DNA of 64,000 nt from CAYRYU01 sp964428355 (GCA_964428355.1 CAYRYU010000004.1:62001-126000); one strand, 5' to 3'. Positions 18,235 through 26,851 are shown, counted from the first letter of the stretch. A program made the numbers and translations. The notes: generated by a model not told the origin, from the sequence alone.

Positions 18235-19176
18235 TCAACCCAGGATCGAAATGGCGCGGGGAAGGATCTTCCACCGCGCGGAAGCAGCCTCGATGATTTC
18301 GCCGTCGAAATCGACCGGCTGCGGACTCTCGAAAACAACTGATGCCTGCGAGGTTTCCAGGAAGTGGACGTCGGGATGACCTCCCAGCCCCTTCTTCTCG
18401 AACTCACCGATGAGGCTTATCAGGCGAAAGGGGGAAATCTTTTCGCAGACGGCGAGGTCGAAGAGACCGTCGTCGGTTTTCCGTTCAGTCATGAAAAAGA
18501 ACTGGCCGGCGATGTGAGACCTCTTGACGAGGCTCATCCCAGTGAAAAGGCCTTCCCAGGTTTTTCCACCCGCTTCGACCTTTCCCCTGAACCCGGGGTA
18601 GGTGAAGACTTCCCAGGCCGAAACGGCCATCAGAGACCCCCAATACCAGTATCTGTAGGCGGTATTGAAAAACCCGGGCCTGCCCGTCAGCCTGAAATTC
18701 GCTGACGGGATCGTCCCCACGTGGGATGACTGGAGGAAAAAACGGGTCAGGGTTTTTCCGTCCGGGCAGGTAATCTCGATCGAAAAAACGTCGTGGGGAT
18801 GCGGGGTGGCTGGGTCGATCCGGACGGGGACTCCTTCGATCCGGTCGGCTTTCGACAGCGGCTTGTGGAAGTCGTTGCTCGTTCCGAGAGCGATCGCACC
18901 CAGGTGGAGATTGAAAGAGGGCGAGCGGGGCGGGGCTTCCATCAGCGCATCCAGTACGGTCTGGATGGTCCCGTCCCCTCCGGCGGCAATGAAGTGGGTT
19001 CCCCCTCGGGAGAAGGTTTCCCGGACGCGTCCGATCATCATCTCCCGTGAACTGCACCGGTGAACGCAAAGATCCGTGAACCGTCGCCTGAGGCCGGGTT
19101 CGAGGGAGTTCCATGCCTTGTCGGCGGTTCCCCGTCCCGCGGCGGGATTGAGGAAGATTTCGAGTGTCGGCGGCAT
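18235..19176 (-). CDS. Diacylglycerol/sphingoid kinase-like protein (DagK catalytic domain)
   Basis: A 313-residue member of the DAGKc (LCB5/YegS) superfamily. The N-terminal domain has LNPAAGRGTA, the ATP-site AAGGDGTIQTVLDAL (GGDGT at 66-70) and LGAIALGTSNDF; the C-terminal beta-sandwich includes FDLAVCEKIS and FDGEI, as usual. These enzymes phosphorylate diacylglycerol, sphingoid bases or similar lipids at the membrane face. The start lies 16 bases after the alpha-oxoamine synthase stop. That pairing recalls sphingolipid metabolism, where serine palmitoyltransferase makes the base and a kinase of this family phosphorylates it. The specificity cannot be told from the sequence. Confidence 0.87.
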   Translation of the reverse strand: MPPTLEIFLNPAAGRGTADKAWNSLEPGLRRRFTDLCVHRCSSREMMIGRVRETFSRGGTHFIAAGGDGTIQTVLDALMEAPPRSPSFNLHLGAIALGTSNDFHKPLSKADRIEGVPVRIDPATPHPHDVFSIEITCPDGKTLTRFFLQSSHVGTIPSANFRLTGRPGFFNTAYRYWYWGSLMAVSAWEVFTYPGFRGKVEAGGKTWEGLFTGMSLVKRSHIAGQFFFMTERKTDDGLFDLAVCEKISPFRLISLIGEFEKKGLGGHPDVHFLETSQASVVFESPQPVDFDGEIIEAASARWKILPRAISILG

Positions 19177-19192
19177 TCCGGTGCTTTTCCCC

Positions 19193-20449
19193 TTACCCGA
19201 GGACTCCGTATTTCTTCCCGAGTTCCCTCAGGAGGCCCATCGAAAAGTCGAGGTCTTCCCCCGAATGTGTGGCCATGACCGTCAATCGGATCCGTTCCGT
19301 TCCGGGGGCTACGGCGGGATACTCGATGAGCGAAAGGAAAAGGCCTCGTTCGTAGGCTTCCTTGACGATTCCGTAAGCCTTTTCCCGGTTCCTGATGAAA
19401 ACGGGAATGATGGGAGTGTCTTTTCCCGCCACCTCGTATCCCATCTCCTCGAGACTCGTTCTGACGATCCGCATGTTCTCGTGAAGCCGGGAAATCAGCT
19501 CGGGGTGCTCCTCCAGGACCTCCAGACCCGCAAGGCAGGCGGCGACGGTCATCGGAGCGACCGCGGCGGTGAACATTCCCGCCCTGGCGAAATGCCGAAG
19601 CCAGTTGATCAGGACCTTGGATCCCGCGATGAAACCTCCGTAGCAGCCAAATGCCTTGCTGAAAGTGCCCATGACGATGTCGACCTCTCCCTCGACCCCG
19701 CAGGCTTCGAGGCTTCCATGACCATGGGAGCCCACAGCACCGGTTCCATGGGCGTCGTCGACCAAAAGGGTTGCCCGGTGCCTCTTGCAGACGTCGACGA
19801 TCTCACGGAGGGGCGCTATCTCGCCGTCCATGCTGTAGACGCCGTCGACCGCCACGAGCTTGAGACCCGGGATCTCCCGGGCCTCGACCAGGCAGCGGTC
19901 GAGATCCCCGGGGTCGGAATGCTTGAAAACGAACCTTCTCGCCCGGCTGAAACGGGCACCGTCGATGAGGCTCGCGTGGTTCAGTTCGTCGCCGATGAAT
20001 GCGTCATTCTTGCCCAGGATCGCGGTGAGACACCCCACGTTGGCCGAATATCCCGATGGAAAGAGCATCGCCGCTTCGCACCCCTTGAAAGCGGCGAGCC
20101 GGGACTCGAACTCCTGGTGAAGTGTCGTATTTCCATTGAGAGTACAAGGTCCAGCCATGCCAATGCCCCACCGGTCGATCGCATGCTTGGTCTTTTCGAT
20201 GACCCGGGGGTGGGTCGTCATCCCGAGGTAGTTGTTGCTCGCCATCATCACCATGTCGAGGGGCTTTCCGGTCTCGAGGGAAACCGCCTCGATGTGGTTC
20301 CGGCTGGGGCCGGTGGTGGTCCGGAAGAAGAGGTAAAGCTTCTGCCGGCGGGCCTCCTCGATCACCTTGTCGAAAATCTCCATCTTTTCCTGGAGTGGGA
20401 GATCCGGGTCGGAAACCAGCGCTTTGACATCGAAATTCTGGACATCCAT
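19193..20449 (-). CDS. Alpha-oxoamine synthase (KBL/BioF/serine-palmitoyltransferase family)
   Basis: A 418-residue fold-type I PLP enzyme. Visible motifs are SNNYLGMTTHP, LNGNTTLHQEFE, the stacking His in ELNHASLIDGARF, LLVDDAHGTGAVG and the Schiff-base lysine in VMGTFSKAFGCYGG (about residue 263). The family condenses an amino acid with an acyl-CoA or acyl-ACP with loss of CO2. The ATG at 20449 is chosen because GAGG lies exactly eight bases before it; a GTG at 20458 overlapping the previous stop is less likely. No other biotin gene is nearby, and the long N-terminus before the motif is unlike BioF. With a lipid-kinase-like gene directly downstream, a sphingolipid or other amino-lipid route is a reasonable inference. 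Confidence 0.87.
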   Translation of the reverse strand: MDVQNFDVKALVSDPDLPLQEKMEIFDKVIEEARRQKLYLFFRTTTGPSRNHIEAVSLETGKPLDMVMMASNNYLGMTTHPRVIEKTKHAIDRWGIGMAGPCTLNGNTTLHQEFESRLAAFKGCEAAMLFPSGYSANVGCLTAILGKNDAFIGDELNHASLIDGARFSRARRFVFKHSDPGDLDRCLVEAREIPGLKLVAVDGVYSMDGEIAPLREIVDVCKRHRATLLVDDAHGTGAVGSHGHGSLEACGVEGEVDIVMGTFSKAFGCYGGFIAGSKVLINWLRHFARAGMFTAAVAPMTVAACLAGLEVLEEHPELISRLHENMRIVRTSLEEMGYEVAGKDTPIIPVFIRNREKAYGIVKEAYERGLFLSLIEYPAVAPGTERIRLTVMATHSGEDLDFSMGLLRELGKKYGVLG

Positions 20450-20454
20450 ATTGC

Positions 20455-21213
20455 TCACCTCGGTGGAATCTGTTCGCTGATGGCAGGCTCTTTGAACAAG
20501 GGCCCGAGAAGCTCCCGGAGAACCCGTGCGGTTTCAACGGTGGGGCGATCGGCGGGCACGATGTCCCAGCCCTCCTTTTGGGCGCGATCCAGGAAAAGGG
20601 CCCGAAGCCGGGCCTGGAATTCCAGGAAGGTCTTTTCCGATGGCGCGGCGAATCCGCATTCGTATGGGGTCACTTTTGGTTTTCTGGACCAGGCTTCCCC
20701 GGGAGGAAGGTCGAGGAGGATCGTCCGAGAGGGCTTGGGAAAACGTTCCGCCACGTTCTGGAGCCATTCGAGCGATTCGCCGTGGAGGGCTTCGGTGAAG
20801 GCATATTTGTACCAGTAGCCGTCAGCCAGGAGGATTCCCCCCTTCGGGTCAGCCCTCTCGAGGGCTTCCATGAGCGCGTGGAAGACGAACAGAGCCCTCG
20901 GCCCTTTTTCAAGTGACCCGAGGTAGCGATGGATCGCCTCCCGGTCCGAAATGAAAGGGTGCGAGTGATACCGGGGATTGCGGGTGATCTCCCAGACCGA
21001 GACGGGAACCGCCGGGAGCCCGAACTCCTCTGAAAGCCAGTCGGCAATAAGCTTCAGATGCGTGGATTTTCCGCACCCATCCGTGCCTGTCAGGCAGATC
21101 AGCGCGGGAAGGGCGGATGTTCCGCCCGCCGGAGTTTCCCGGACTTTTCCGGTCTTCGGGAAACCCGGTCCGGATTTCCCTCGGGAGGGACGGGACCGAT
21201 TGGTGGGGGCCAT
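20455..21213 (-). CDS. Thymidylate-kinase-like P-loop protein
   Basis: A 252-residue protein from the ATG at 21213, which has AGGAG seven bases upstream. After about 35 disordered basic residues comes ICLTGTDGCGKST, a Walker A motif of the thymidylate kinase type (43-51), then LLADGYWYKY in the place of the DRY/DR motif and LDLPPGEAWSRK later. The lid region is not typical of Tmk, so the phosphate acceptor need not be dTMP. It is the first gene of the operon that continues with the alpha-oxoamine synthase; its stop overlaps the region just before the next start. A candidate promoter lies at 21247-21275. Confidence 0.75.
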   Translation of the reverse strand: MAPTNRSRPSRGKSGPGFPKTGKVRETPAGGTSALPALICLTGTDGCGKSTHLKLIADWLSEEFGLPAVPVSVWEITRNPRYHSHPFISDREAIHRYLGSLEKGPRALFVFHALMEALERADPKGGILLADGYWYKYAFTEALHGESLEWLQNVAERFPKPSRTILLDLPPGEAWSRKPKVTPYECGFAAPSEKTFLEFQARLRALFLDRAQKEGWDIVPADRPTVETARVLRELLGPLFKEPAISEQIPPR

Positions 21214-21246
21214 GGTTATCTCCTGTCCCAGTGCCGGGACACCCCC

Positions 21247-21275
21247 CATATATCAGAAATCCCCCTCCCTAACAA
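21247..21275 (-). promoter_or_regulatory. Candidate sigma-70 promoter for the 21213-11551 operon
   Basis: On the minus strand TTGTTA (21275-21270) and TATATG (21252-21247) are 17 bases apart, with four of six matches each to the consensus boxes. Transcription would start near 21240, about 27 bases before the thymidylate-kinase-like start codon. Confidence 0.4.
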
Positions 21276-21369
21276 CCTGCCCCGGTGAAGGACTGCGGGA
21301 AGGCCCTTCAGAGGAGATCGGGCCTGGAATGGTTGCCTGGTGCCGGGTTCGGGATCGGCGGCGGGGGAA

Positions 21370-22119
21370 TTACCGGAGATGGATCCAATCGATGGCGAAG
21401 AGGCAGCCGTCCAGCCCGATCGTCCGGGTCATGGTGTTTTTCGTGGACGATACCTTGTACCCGTAGGTGACGTCATACTTCGTTGCGGGGCCGAGGATCG
21501 TCAGATCCTTGCACCTGAGCTCGGCCTTGGCATTCCCGTTGGGCGCGAGGATTCCTTCGACGGTCGGTGCGATCGGATTCGCGACCGTGGTGTTGTACAG
21601 GACCACCTTGTAGGTCAGTTCCGCGGTCGTGCGATTGACGAAAGTGATTACGGGAACGGGGGGTGGTGCCTGGACCAGCGATGCCATCACCGCCGCAAGG
21701 GCAGCCACGTCGTCATTCTTTGTTCCCGTGAAGTCGACGGTCTTGTCGGCTACCACCACGGAAAACAGATTGCTGGCCACCACCGAGGTGGACTTGATGA
21801 TGACCGAACTTGGAGGGACATCTATTGCAAAGCCCTTGACATACTCGTCCACGGTCAAGGTGAACAAGTTGGGGGTGCGGGTTGTCGTCACGGGCCCGCC
21901 GATGGAAACGAGGGCATTGTTCGTCTTGAACAGGGTCGAAAGGGCTCCCGCCCTGCCGGAGCGGAGTTGGTATGTCTGATCACCAACATGGAGCAAAAAA
22001 GTGGTTCCGTTCTTGATCTCGACCCTGCCGATCAGCTTGGCCGTATCGGCCGCCAAAGGCCCGGAGGCAAGGGCAAAAACCATGAATGCCAGCAATCCTG
22101 CCATTAGACTTCTACGCAT
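21370..22119 (-). CDS. Secreted hypothetical protein
   Basis: A 249-residue protein that opens with a clean signal peptide (MRRSLMAGLLAFMVFALASGPLAADT, cleavage likely after LAA). The ribosome site AGGAGACTCAC is well placed. The mature part is rich in Thr, Val and Asn in beta-strand-like patterns (KNGTTFLLHVGDQTYQLRSG, ITFVNRTTAELTYKVVLYN), with a single cysteine pair (LRCKDLTI, LDGCLF) that could form a disulfide. I do not recognise the family. The gene stands alone between two operons with a candidate promoter at 22177-22205, so it is probably expressed by itself. Confidence 0.7.
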   Translation of the reverse strand: MRRSLMAGLLAFMVFALASGPLAADTAKLIGRVEIKNGTTFLLHVGDQTYQLRSGRAGALSTLFKTNNALVSIGGPVTTTRTPNLFTLTVDEYVKGFAIDVPPSSVIIKSTSVVASNLFSVVVADKTVDFTGTKNDDVAALAAVMASLVQAPPPVPVITFVNRTTAELTYKVVLYNTTVANPIAPTVEGILAPNGNAKAELRCKDLTILGPATKYDVTYGYKVSSTKNTMTRTIGLDGCLFAIDWIHLR

Positions 22120-22151
22120 GTGAGTCTCCTGATGTCGCTTCGATTGAATTC

Positions 22152-22170
22152 CCCGAAAGGACTTTTCGGG
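22152..22170. other. Small hairpin in the leader of the secreted-protein gene
   Basis: CCCGAAA (22152-22158) and TTTCGGG (22164-22170) form a perfect seven-base stem with a five-base loop. If the promoter at 22177-22205 is used, the hairpin lies at the very 5' end of the minus-strand transcript, where it may stabilise the RNA. There is no T-run, so it is not a terminator. Confidence 0.45.
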
Positions 22171-22176
22171 ACACCC

Positions 22177-22205
22177 ACGCTACGCTCCCGGTTCTGGATT
22201 GTCAA
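22177..22205 (-). promoter_or_regulatory. Candidate promoter for the secreted-protein gene
   Basis: A perfect minus-strand TTGACA (22205-22200) is followed after 17 bases by TAGCGT (22182-22177), a poor -10 box with three of six matches. Strength would then depend on other elements or an activator. Position suits the gene starting at 22119. Confidence 0.35.
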
Positions 22206-22272
22206 ACATGGGGGAGGGAGTCGGAAAGGGGAAGGTTTTTGCCAAGGTTCCTTTGCGAGGAGGAGTTTTCGC

Positions 22273-22944
22273 TCAGCGGAAGAAGTCGCGCAGGAAGCTG
22301 ATGAAGCCGACCAATGCCAGGAGGATTCCCACCGCCATTGCAAGTTTGATCCGCCAGACCGGGGTCAGATCCCGCCCTTCCTCCAGGACCAGCAGGTTCC
22401 CGGGGTCGAGGGTCGGAAACGAGCTTTTGATGAGCTTCTCCTCGCGGGTGGAAAGCGACGAGAATTCGTTGATGATCACGCCTTTGATTTCCCCTTCAGG
22501 AACCACTCCCACTGGAATCGATGCCACCGAGCTGAACCTTGTGGTTTTTACGAGCATCCGTAGATCGGCCGGGCGCGGGAAATCCTCAGGGGGGATTTCC
22601 TCGATCGTCCCGAAGGAGGCGACAATGGCTGAAAGCGATGCGTGAAAAGGGTGAGAAGCCGGAATGACCGGATAGAGGCAGTAATCTATCGGAGTCTGAA
22701 GGGTCGGGGAAGCCCCGCCCTTGCTGTCGGAAATGATGAAAAGGGCCTCGTTGAAGAGGGCTGTATGGGAACCGATTATCACATGGAGGTTTCCGGCCCC
22801 CCCGGGTTTCCCGAGCTCCTCGATGGTGACCCGCGACGGCTCGGGTAGTGCCCTACGGGATATCTCCCGCTCCCGCCACGCCCAGAGGGCGAGCACGATC
22901 CCCAGGATCATCAGGAGGACCTTGAGCTCCGTCTTCGGGATCAT
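22273..22944 (-). CDS. Bitopic membrane protein of unknown function
   Basis: A 223-residue protein from the ATG at 22944, which has GGAGGG six bases upstream; an ORF start 24 codons earlier lacks such a site. There is one membrane helix at each end (LKVLLMILGIVLALWAW near 8-24 and MAVGILLALVGFISFL near 203-218), so the 175-residue middle domain is on one side of the membrane, probably outside. The middle contains VIIGSHTALFNEALFIISDS and VGVVPEGEIKGVIINEF. I do not recognise the family. It follows the HAD phosphatase gene by 43 bases and is the last gene of the nucleotidyltransferase/PEP-domain operon. Confidence 0.65.
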   Translation of the reverse strand: MIPKTELKVLLMILGIVLALWAWREREISRRALPEPSRVTIEELGKPGGAGNLHVIIGSHTALFNEALFIISDSKGGASPTLQTPIDYCLYPVIPASHPFHASLSAIVASFGTIEEIPPEDFPRPADLRMLVKTTRFSSVASIPVGVVPEGEIKGVIINEFSSLSTREEKLIKSSFPTLDPGNLLVLEEGRDLTPVWRIKLAMAVGILLALVGFISFLRDFFR

Positions 22945-22987
22945 CGCTTTCCCTCCCGGAACAGCGTCTGATGGCTCGAGGGTTTCG

Positions 22988-23722
22988 TCATCCGCCGACT
23001 CCGAGAATCTTCGCAAGCAGATCGTATCCCCCAGCCCATGTGGGCTGGAGCCCCTCGGGCCAGCCCTTTTCCTGGAGGAACCTGGTTCTCATAAGGAATG
23101 TCCTGACGCCGGATTTCAGGGCAAACAGGTCTTTTCGGACGTCATTGCCGATCATCAGGCAGTCCTCGGGGGAAAGCCCCTTGAGGGAAAGGAGCTCCTG
23201 GAAGAAGCGGGGTTCCTTCTTCTGCCCGATGTGGTCCTCGCTACCGGAAAAGTGTTCGAAGGATCCGGGGTTGTAGCCGGCTTTCGCAAGACGGTCCCGC
23301 GTGAAACACGAGGGCATGACGGGGTTGGTGGCGACGATCTGGCGCATTCCGCCGCTATTTCGGACCCTTTCGACGAGGTCGAGGGCCTCGGGGATGGGCC
23401 GGATGAAACGGCCAACCAGGTCCATCACTTCGCCTCCCCCAAGAACCCGCCTGGAGATCTCGCAGATCTCCGAGGGGGAAACCCCGAGCGACCGGGATAG
23501 GGTTTCGTTGAAAAGGGCATCGTTTTTTACCGGCCCGCGGTTTCGCAAAACGCGAATATATGCCTTGGCCGTGGCCAGGAGAGCCCACGGCCGGAAAGGT
23601 TTCCCGGGGAGGGCCCGGACGAAAAGGCCGACCAGGGGGGGGATGAACCCGAACCCGGTCCAATAGGCCAGGGTTCCGTCGAGGTCCCAGAGGAGGACCT
23701 TTGGCCGCCAACTTCCGGTCAT
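22988..23722 (-). CDS. HAD-superfamily hydrolase
   Basis: A 244-residue haloacid-dehalogenase-like protein. Motif I is LLWDLDGTLAYW with the nucleophilic Asp, motif II lies in RQIVATNPVMPS, the lysine is in GQKKEPRFF and motif IV is MIGNDVRKDLFALKSG. The C1-type cap lies between motifs I and II (about 25-115). Members are usually small-molecule phosphatases. The start overlaps the stop of the PEP-domain gene as ATGA, so the two proteins are likely made in step. This hints that the phosphatase acts on a product or intermediate of the neighbouring phosphotransferase-like protein. Confidence 0.85.
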   Translation of the reverse strand: MTGSWRPKVLLWDLDGTLAYWTGFGFIPPLVGLFVRALPGKPFRPWALLATAKAYIRVLRNRGPVKNDALFNETLSRSLGVSPSEICEISRRVLGGGEVMDLVGRFIRPIPEALDLVERVRNSGGMRQIVATNPVMPSCFTRDRLAKAGYNPGSFEHFSGSEDHIGQKKEPRFFQELLSLKGLSPEDCLMIGNDVRKDLFALKSGVRTFLMRTRFLQEKGWPEGLQPTWAGGYDLLAKILGVGG

Positions 23723-25437
23723 CCGTTCTTCTTCTCCCGCTCTCCTAAAATTCTGATGGTTCCATCCGACCCGTCAATTTCTACCATGGAACCGTTTCGA
23801 AGGGAATCCCAGATCCCTTTTGCGCCGAAAACCGCGGGAAGGCCATATTCCCGGGCCGCGATGGCCCCATGCGAAAGGGTTGCGCCCGTTTCCGCGATCA
23901 AGCCGCTTATGAGCGGGAAAGCGACCGTGAAAAACGGATCGGGGGAACGCACCAGAAGAATGCCTCCGCGAACCAGGTTTTCGAGGTCGGAAGGGGTGGC
24001 CGCCTTGTGTATCCGGCCCGTGACCCGTCCCCTTGAAACACCAAGGCCGATGGGGCCGGTTTCCGGAATCCGCACGCCACGCTGGGATCCAGTTTCGGAT
24101 GGCTCGGGCGGTGGGCCGCGTTTCACGGCTTCCATCCAGGAATCCCCCCTTTTCGCTGCGAGTTCCCTCAAATCGGGAGGGTGGGGACTCTTCAAGGCGG
24201 AACGGACCTCGGAATCGGTCAACCAGAAGATGTCCTCCGGAAATCCGATGCAGCCTCTTTCCTTCAGCACCGCTCCAAGCTTCAGAACCAGCTTTCGGGT
24301 CGGGGGCAAAACCTTCCCCATGAAAAAATGATGGTCCTCGTCGATCTGCATGAACTCACGGAGGGTTTCGACCAGGAAATCCGCGAACTCATCCGCCCCG
24401 GCGGACCTCGCCGATTCCATGAGGCAAGCCTTCCCACGTTTCCGGTCTTCCCGCCAGCAGTCTCCATCCGATTCCCGGGTTCCAGGGGGGGGATTCCCTG
24501 AGGCGGCTTCACCGGCTCCGCGAAGAAAGCGGCAAAAACCATCCGCGTCTTCGCCCCAGGTCGGCTGGCGGATGTCCCAACCGGGGGAGATGTGGCCGTA
24601 CGTTTCCAGGAAAGCGAGGACCGCCCCCCGGTCTTCCGCAGAAAGGCCTTCGATACCTTTTTCCGGGGAAAAGCCGGGGGAAAGCACCGACCTCAAACCC
24701 GCCAGGTCGCGGTTCATCTCGAGAGTCACGTTCCGCGGCAAACCCGATCCGAGGATCGATGGAAGCTCTTCCGGACAGGGCGTCTCCAGGAGTTGCCCGA
24801 GTTGGGAAAGCATCATGGAGGCGATTTCCTTGATGGCGAAAATGACGAGATCCGGTCGAATGTACAATATCGTCTCCCGGCGAAGCCGGTCCCCTATCGC
24901 AAGAAGGCATTCGGGGTCGGTTTCGGCGTCGATTTCGCGGTCCAACCCCCCGACAGCGGCAAGGAATCCGTCCCTGACCCGTGGCCAGGAGGAGCGGGTT
25001 TCCTCCGCAATCCTTCCCAGATACCGCCGGATGGCTCCCGATGAGGCGATGAATGGAAGCGTCCGCGGGGAATTCCCGAGCCGCGTTTTCGACCGGTCAG
25101 GGTGACGGATCCAATCTGCGAGGGATTTGAGTTCCCGCATCGGCGAAGGGGAAGAGACAAGGAAGCGGACCAAGGCCCACGCAAGGCCGAGAATCTCCCG
25201 TGGTTCAAGCTTGATACGGAAGGATTTCCGGAAGTCGAAAGCCTCGGCGTTGGCCACTACCCACCCATCGATCGTTTTCGCCAGTTCCTCTTGCGGATCG
25301 ATCGGAATCCCCATGAAATCGGCGAACGACCTGACACCCTGGTCGAAAACCGACTTGAGGTTGTCCCATCCGAGAGGGCTGAGCGGGAGCGGGTACCTTT
25401 CGGCCGTGAGTTTCCGCGTCCAGACGATCCCGGTCAC
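23719..25437 (-). CDS. PEP-utilising swivelling-domain protein without an ATP-grasp domain
   Basis: A 572-residue protein. The last hundred residues (about 470-565) are a phosphohistidine swivelling domain as in PEP synthase and rifampin phosphotransferase: the histidine sits in ETGATLSHGAIAAREYG and is followed by LPAVFGAKG and MVEIDGSDGTIRIL. The middle has IDEDHHFFMGK, seen in the same group. The first 350 residues are helical and do not show the ATP-grasp nucleotide site that normally charges the histidine. It overlaps both neighbours (NTP_transf_5 upstream, HAD downstream) by four bases. Phosphoryl donor and acceptor are unknown; the nucleotidyltransferase could supply the missing activation step, which is inference. 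Confidence 0.8.
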   Translation of the reverse strand: MTGIVWTRKLTAERYPLPLSPLGWDNLKSVFDQGVRSFADFMGIPIDPQEELAKTIDGWVVANAEAFDFRKSFRIKLEPREILGLAWALVRFLVSSPSPMRELKSLADWIRHPDRSKTRLGNSPRTLPFIASSGAIRRYLGRIAEETRSSWPRVRDGFLAAVGGLDREIDAETDPECLLAIGDRLRRETILYIRPDLVIFAIKEIASMMLSQLGQLLETPCPEELPSILGSGLPRNVTLEMNRDLAGLRSVLSPGFSPEKGIEGLSAEDRGAVLAFLETYGHISPGWDIRQPTWGEDADGFCRFLRGAGEAASGNPPPGTRESDGDCWREDRKRGKACLMESARSAGADEFADFLVETLREFMQIDEDHHFFMGKVLPPTRKLVLKLGAVLKERGCIGFPEDIFWLTDSEVRSALKSPHPPDLRELAAKRGDSWMEAVKRGPPPEPSETGSQRGVRIPETGPIGLGVSRGRVTGRIHKAATPSDLENLVRGGILLVRSPDPFFTVAFPLISGLIAETGATLSHGAIAAREYGLPAVFGAKGIWDSLRNGSMVEIDGSDGTIRILGEREKKNG

Positions 25438-26816
25438 TCGATCTCTTCCAGGATCGCGAAGATCTCGGCTTCGGTCTTGCCCAGGCGGGTCTTGAACTCG
25501 TCGATCCGTCCGGGGACCTCGACGAAAAGGCTGCGAAGCGATCCGAGCAGCTCGAACAGGGACTTTCCCATCAGCAGGAAAAAGATCGCAAGGCCGAAAT
25601 CGCGCCCGACCTCCCGACCTGTCCGACGGAGGTTCACCCAGAAAAGCCTTCCGAGAGAAATCTCACCCTTCCGACATGCGTTGGTCCGGAAAAGGATGTC
25701 CCAGGGCGGGAGGAGGAGGCGGGTCCAGAATTCCCTGAACCAACCCAGTTTCCTGAAGAACCGGGTTTCGAAGGTGAATGCGAGGTATGCTTTTTCGATG
25801 CGCGAGGAGTAGGTGCTCCGGCAGACCAGAAGGATGTCCTTGCGGGCGGCAAGCGCTCGGGTATCGGAGACGACGAACTTGTCGGCCCTGGCGCGGGCGG
25901 ATTCGAGGACACGCTCAGGAATGATCGGCCCGTAAAGGGTCTCGACCAGGAGGAGGGGCCTGAAAACCTCGGTGTGGCTTCCCGCCCTTTCCATGAATTC
26001 GAGGAATCTCCCCCAGTTGAACGCAGGAAAGGCGCGAAGGAGGTTGAAAAAGTCGCCCAGCTCCTTCGGGCCGACCTTGTAGTAATGGAAATGGACGCAG
26101 AGGTGATGGAGGTTGTCCTCCGGGGTCATGGCGAAAACCGTATCTCCCCGGTCGGGAAGATGGGTCTTTTCCGCCCAGATCCTGTCGAGGTCGAGATCGA
26201 GTCCGCGTTTTGGGCTGACAAGGTTCCAGTGGGCGCTTACCATGAACGTGAGATCGGTGGAGACGTAGGTGGGAAGATGGTGGGTCTTTTCGCGCCGGGG
26301 TTCCCTCTCGTCGCCTCCTTCGAGCAGCGCGAGCGGAACGAGGTCCAGCTTTTCGAAGGTGTCCCGGACCCTGGCGATATCCTCGAACCGGAATAGCAGG
26401 TCGAGGTCGTTCATCCGCTTGTAACCTGGATCATGGTAGATTGTTTCCGCGAAAAGGCCGCCTTTTAGGACGATGACTGGGATCCCGTGCTTCCCAAGCT
26501 CGGAAAAGAGCTGTCGCGTTCGCTCTCCACGTCGGAGGTTCAGTTCACGGATCTTCTGATGGCGGAGGGAAAGATACCCGGCAACCTCTTGGGGCAACGA
26601 ATCCAGGAGCCCCTCGCGGGAGAGGCTCAGGTGAACCAACGGACCCACATCATTGTGTGCGACCTTCCGGCAAAAGGGGGCCCAGTCGCGTATCCTTCCG
26701 ATCAGCTCACGGACCTGGCCTTTCTCCGTTTCTGACCTCCATGCCCTCGTAAGGAGGAGGATCAACCGGTCGGTCCGGGAGAACTCCCTTGTCGGGAAGA
26801 TTTTCGAGGTTTCCAT
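25434..26816 (-). CDS. NTP_transf_5 family nucleotidyltransferase
   Basis: A 460-residue protein. Residues about 110-142 (GIPVIVLKGGLFAETIYHD, then RMNDLDLLF) are the core of the NTP_transf_5 nucleotidyltransferases, with the DxD-type metal pair in NDLDLL; a downstream HHLCVHFHYYK is also typical. Such proteins occur near polysaccharide and natural-product genes, with substrates mostly undefined. The C-terminal 100 residues include one amphipathic or membrane-associated helix (FGLAIFFLLMGKSLFELL). Its stop overlaps the start of the PEP-domain gene as ATGA. The start has no ribosome site, and a possible promoter at 26823-26851 would place transcription start at or next to the ATG. Confidence 0.82.
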   Translation of the reverse strand: METSKIFPTREFSRTDRLILLLTRAWRSETEKGQVRELIGRIRDWAPFCRKVAHNDVGPLVHLSLSREGLLDSLPQEVAGYLSLRHQKIRELNLRRGERTRQLFSELGKHGIPVIVLKGGLFAETIYHDPGYKRMNDLDLLFRFEDIARVRDTFEKLDLVPLALLEGGDEREPRREKTHHLPTYVSTDLTFMVSAHWNLVSPKRGLDLDLDRIWAEKTHLPDRGDTVFAMTPEDNLHHLCVHFHYYKVGPKELGDFFNLLRAFPAFNWGRFLEFMERAGSHTEVFRPLLLVETLYGPIIPERVLESARARADKFVVSDTRALAARKDILLVCRSTYSSRIEKAYLAFTFETRFFRKLGWFREFWTRLLLPPWDILFRTNACRKGEISLGRLFWVNLRRTGREVGRDFGLAIFFLLMGKSLFELLGSLRSLFVEVPGRIDEFKTRLGKTEAEIFAILEEIE

Positions 26817-26822
26817 GGAACC

Positions 26823-26851
26823 AATCTACCGGTGAATCTCCCGCCACGCAA
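26823..26851 (-). promoter_or_regulatory. Possible promoter giving a leaderless transcript
   Basis: On the minus strand TTGCGT (26851-26846) and TAGATT (26828-26823) are 17 bases apart (three and four of six matches). A start about seven bases past the -10 box falls on the ATG at 26816, which also lacks a ribosome site. Confidence 0.25.

Noticed and set aside
16692..18296. 534-codon open frame on the plus strand
   Set aside because: It lies antisense to SpoIIE phosphatase B and the exported protein, both of which have motifs and ribosome sites; its translation is rich in Gly, Arg, Pro and Glu with no domain, as expected for a shadow in GC-rich DNA.
19076..20818. 580-codon open frame on the plus strand
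   Set aside because: Antisense to the lipid-kinase-like, alpha-oxoamine synthase and kinase genes; no motif or ribosome site.
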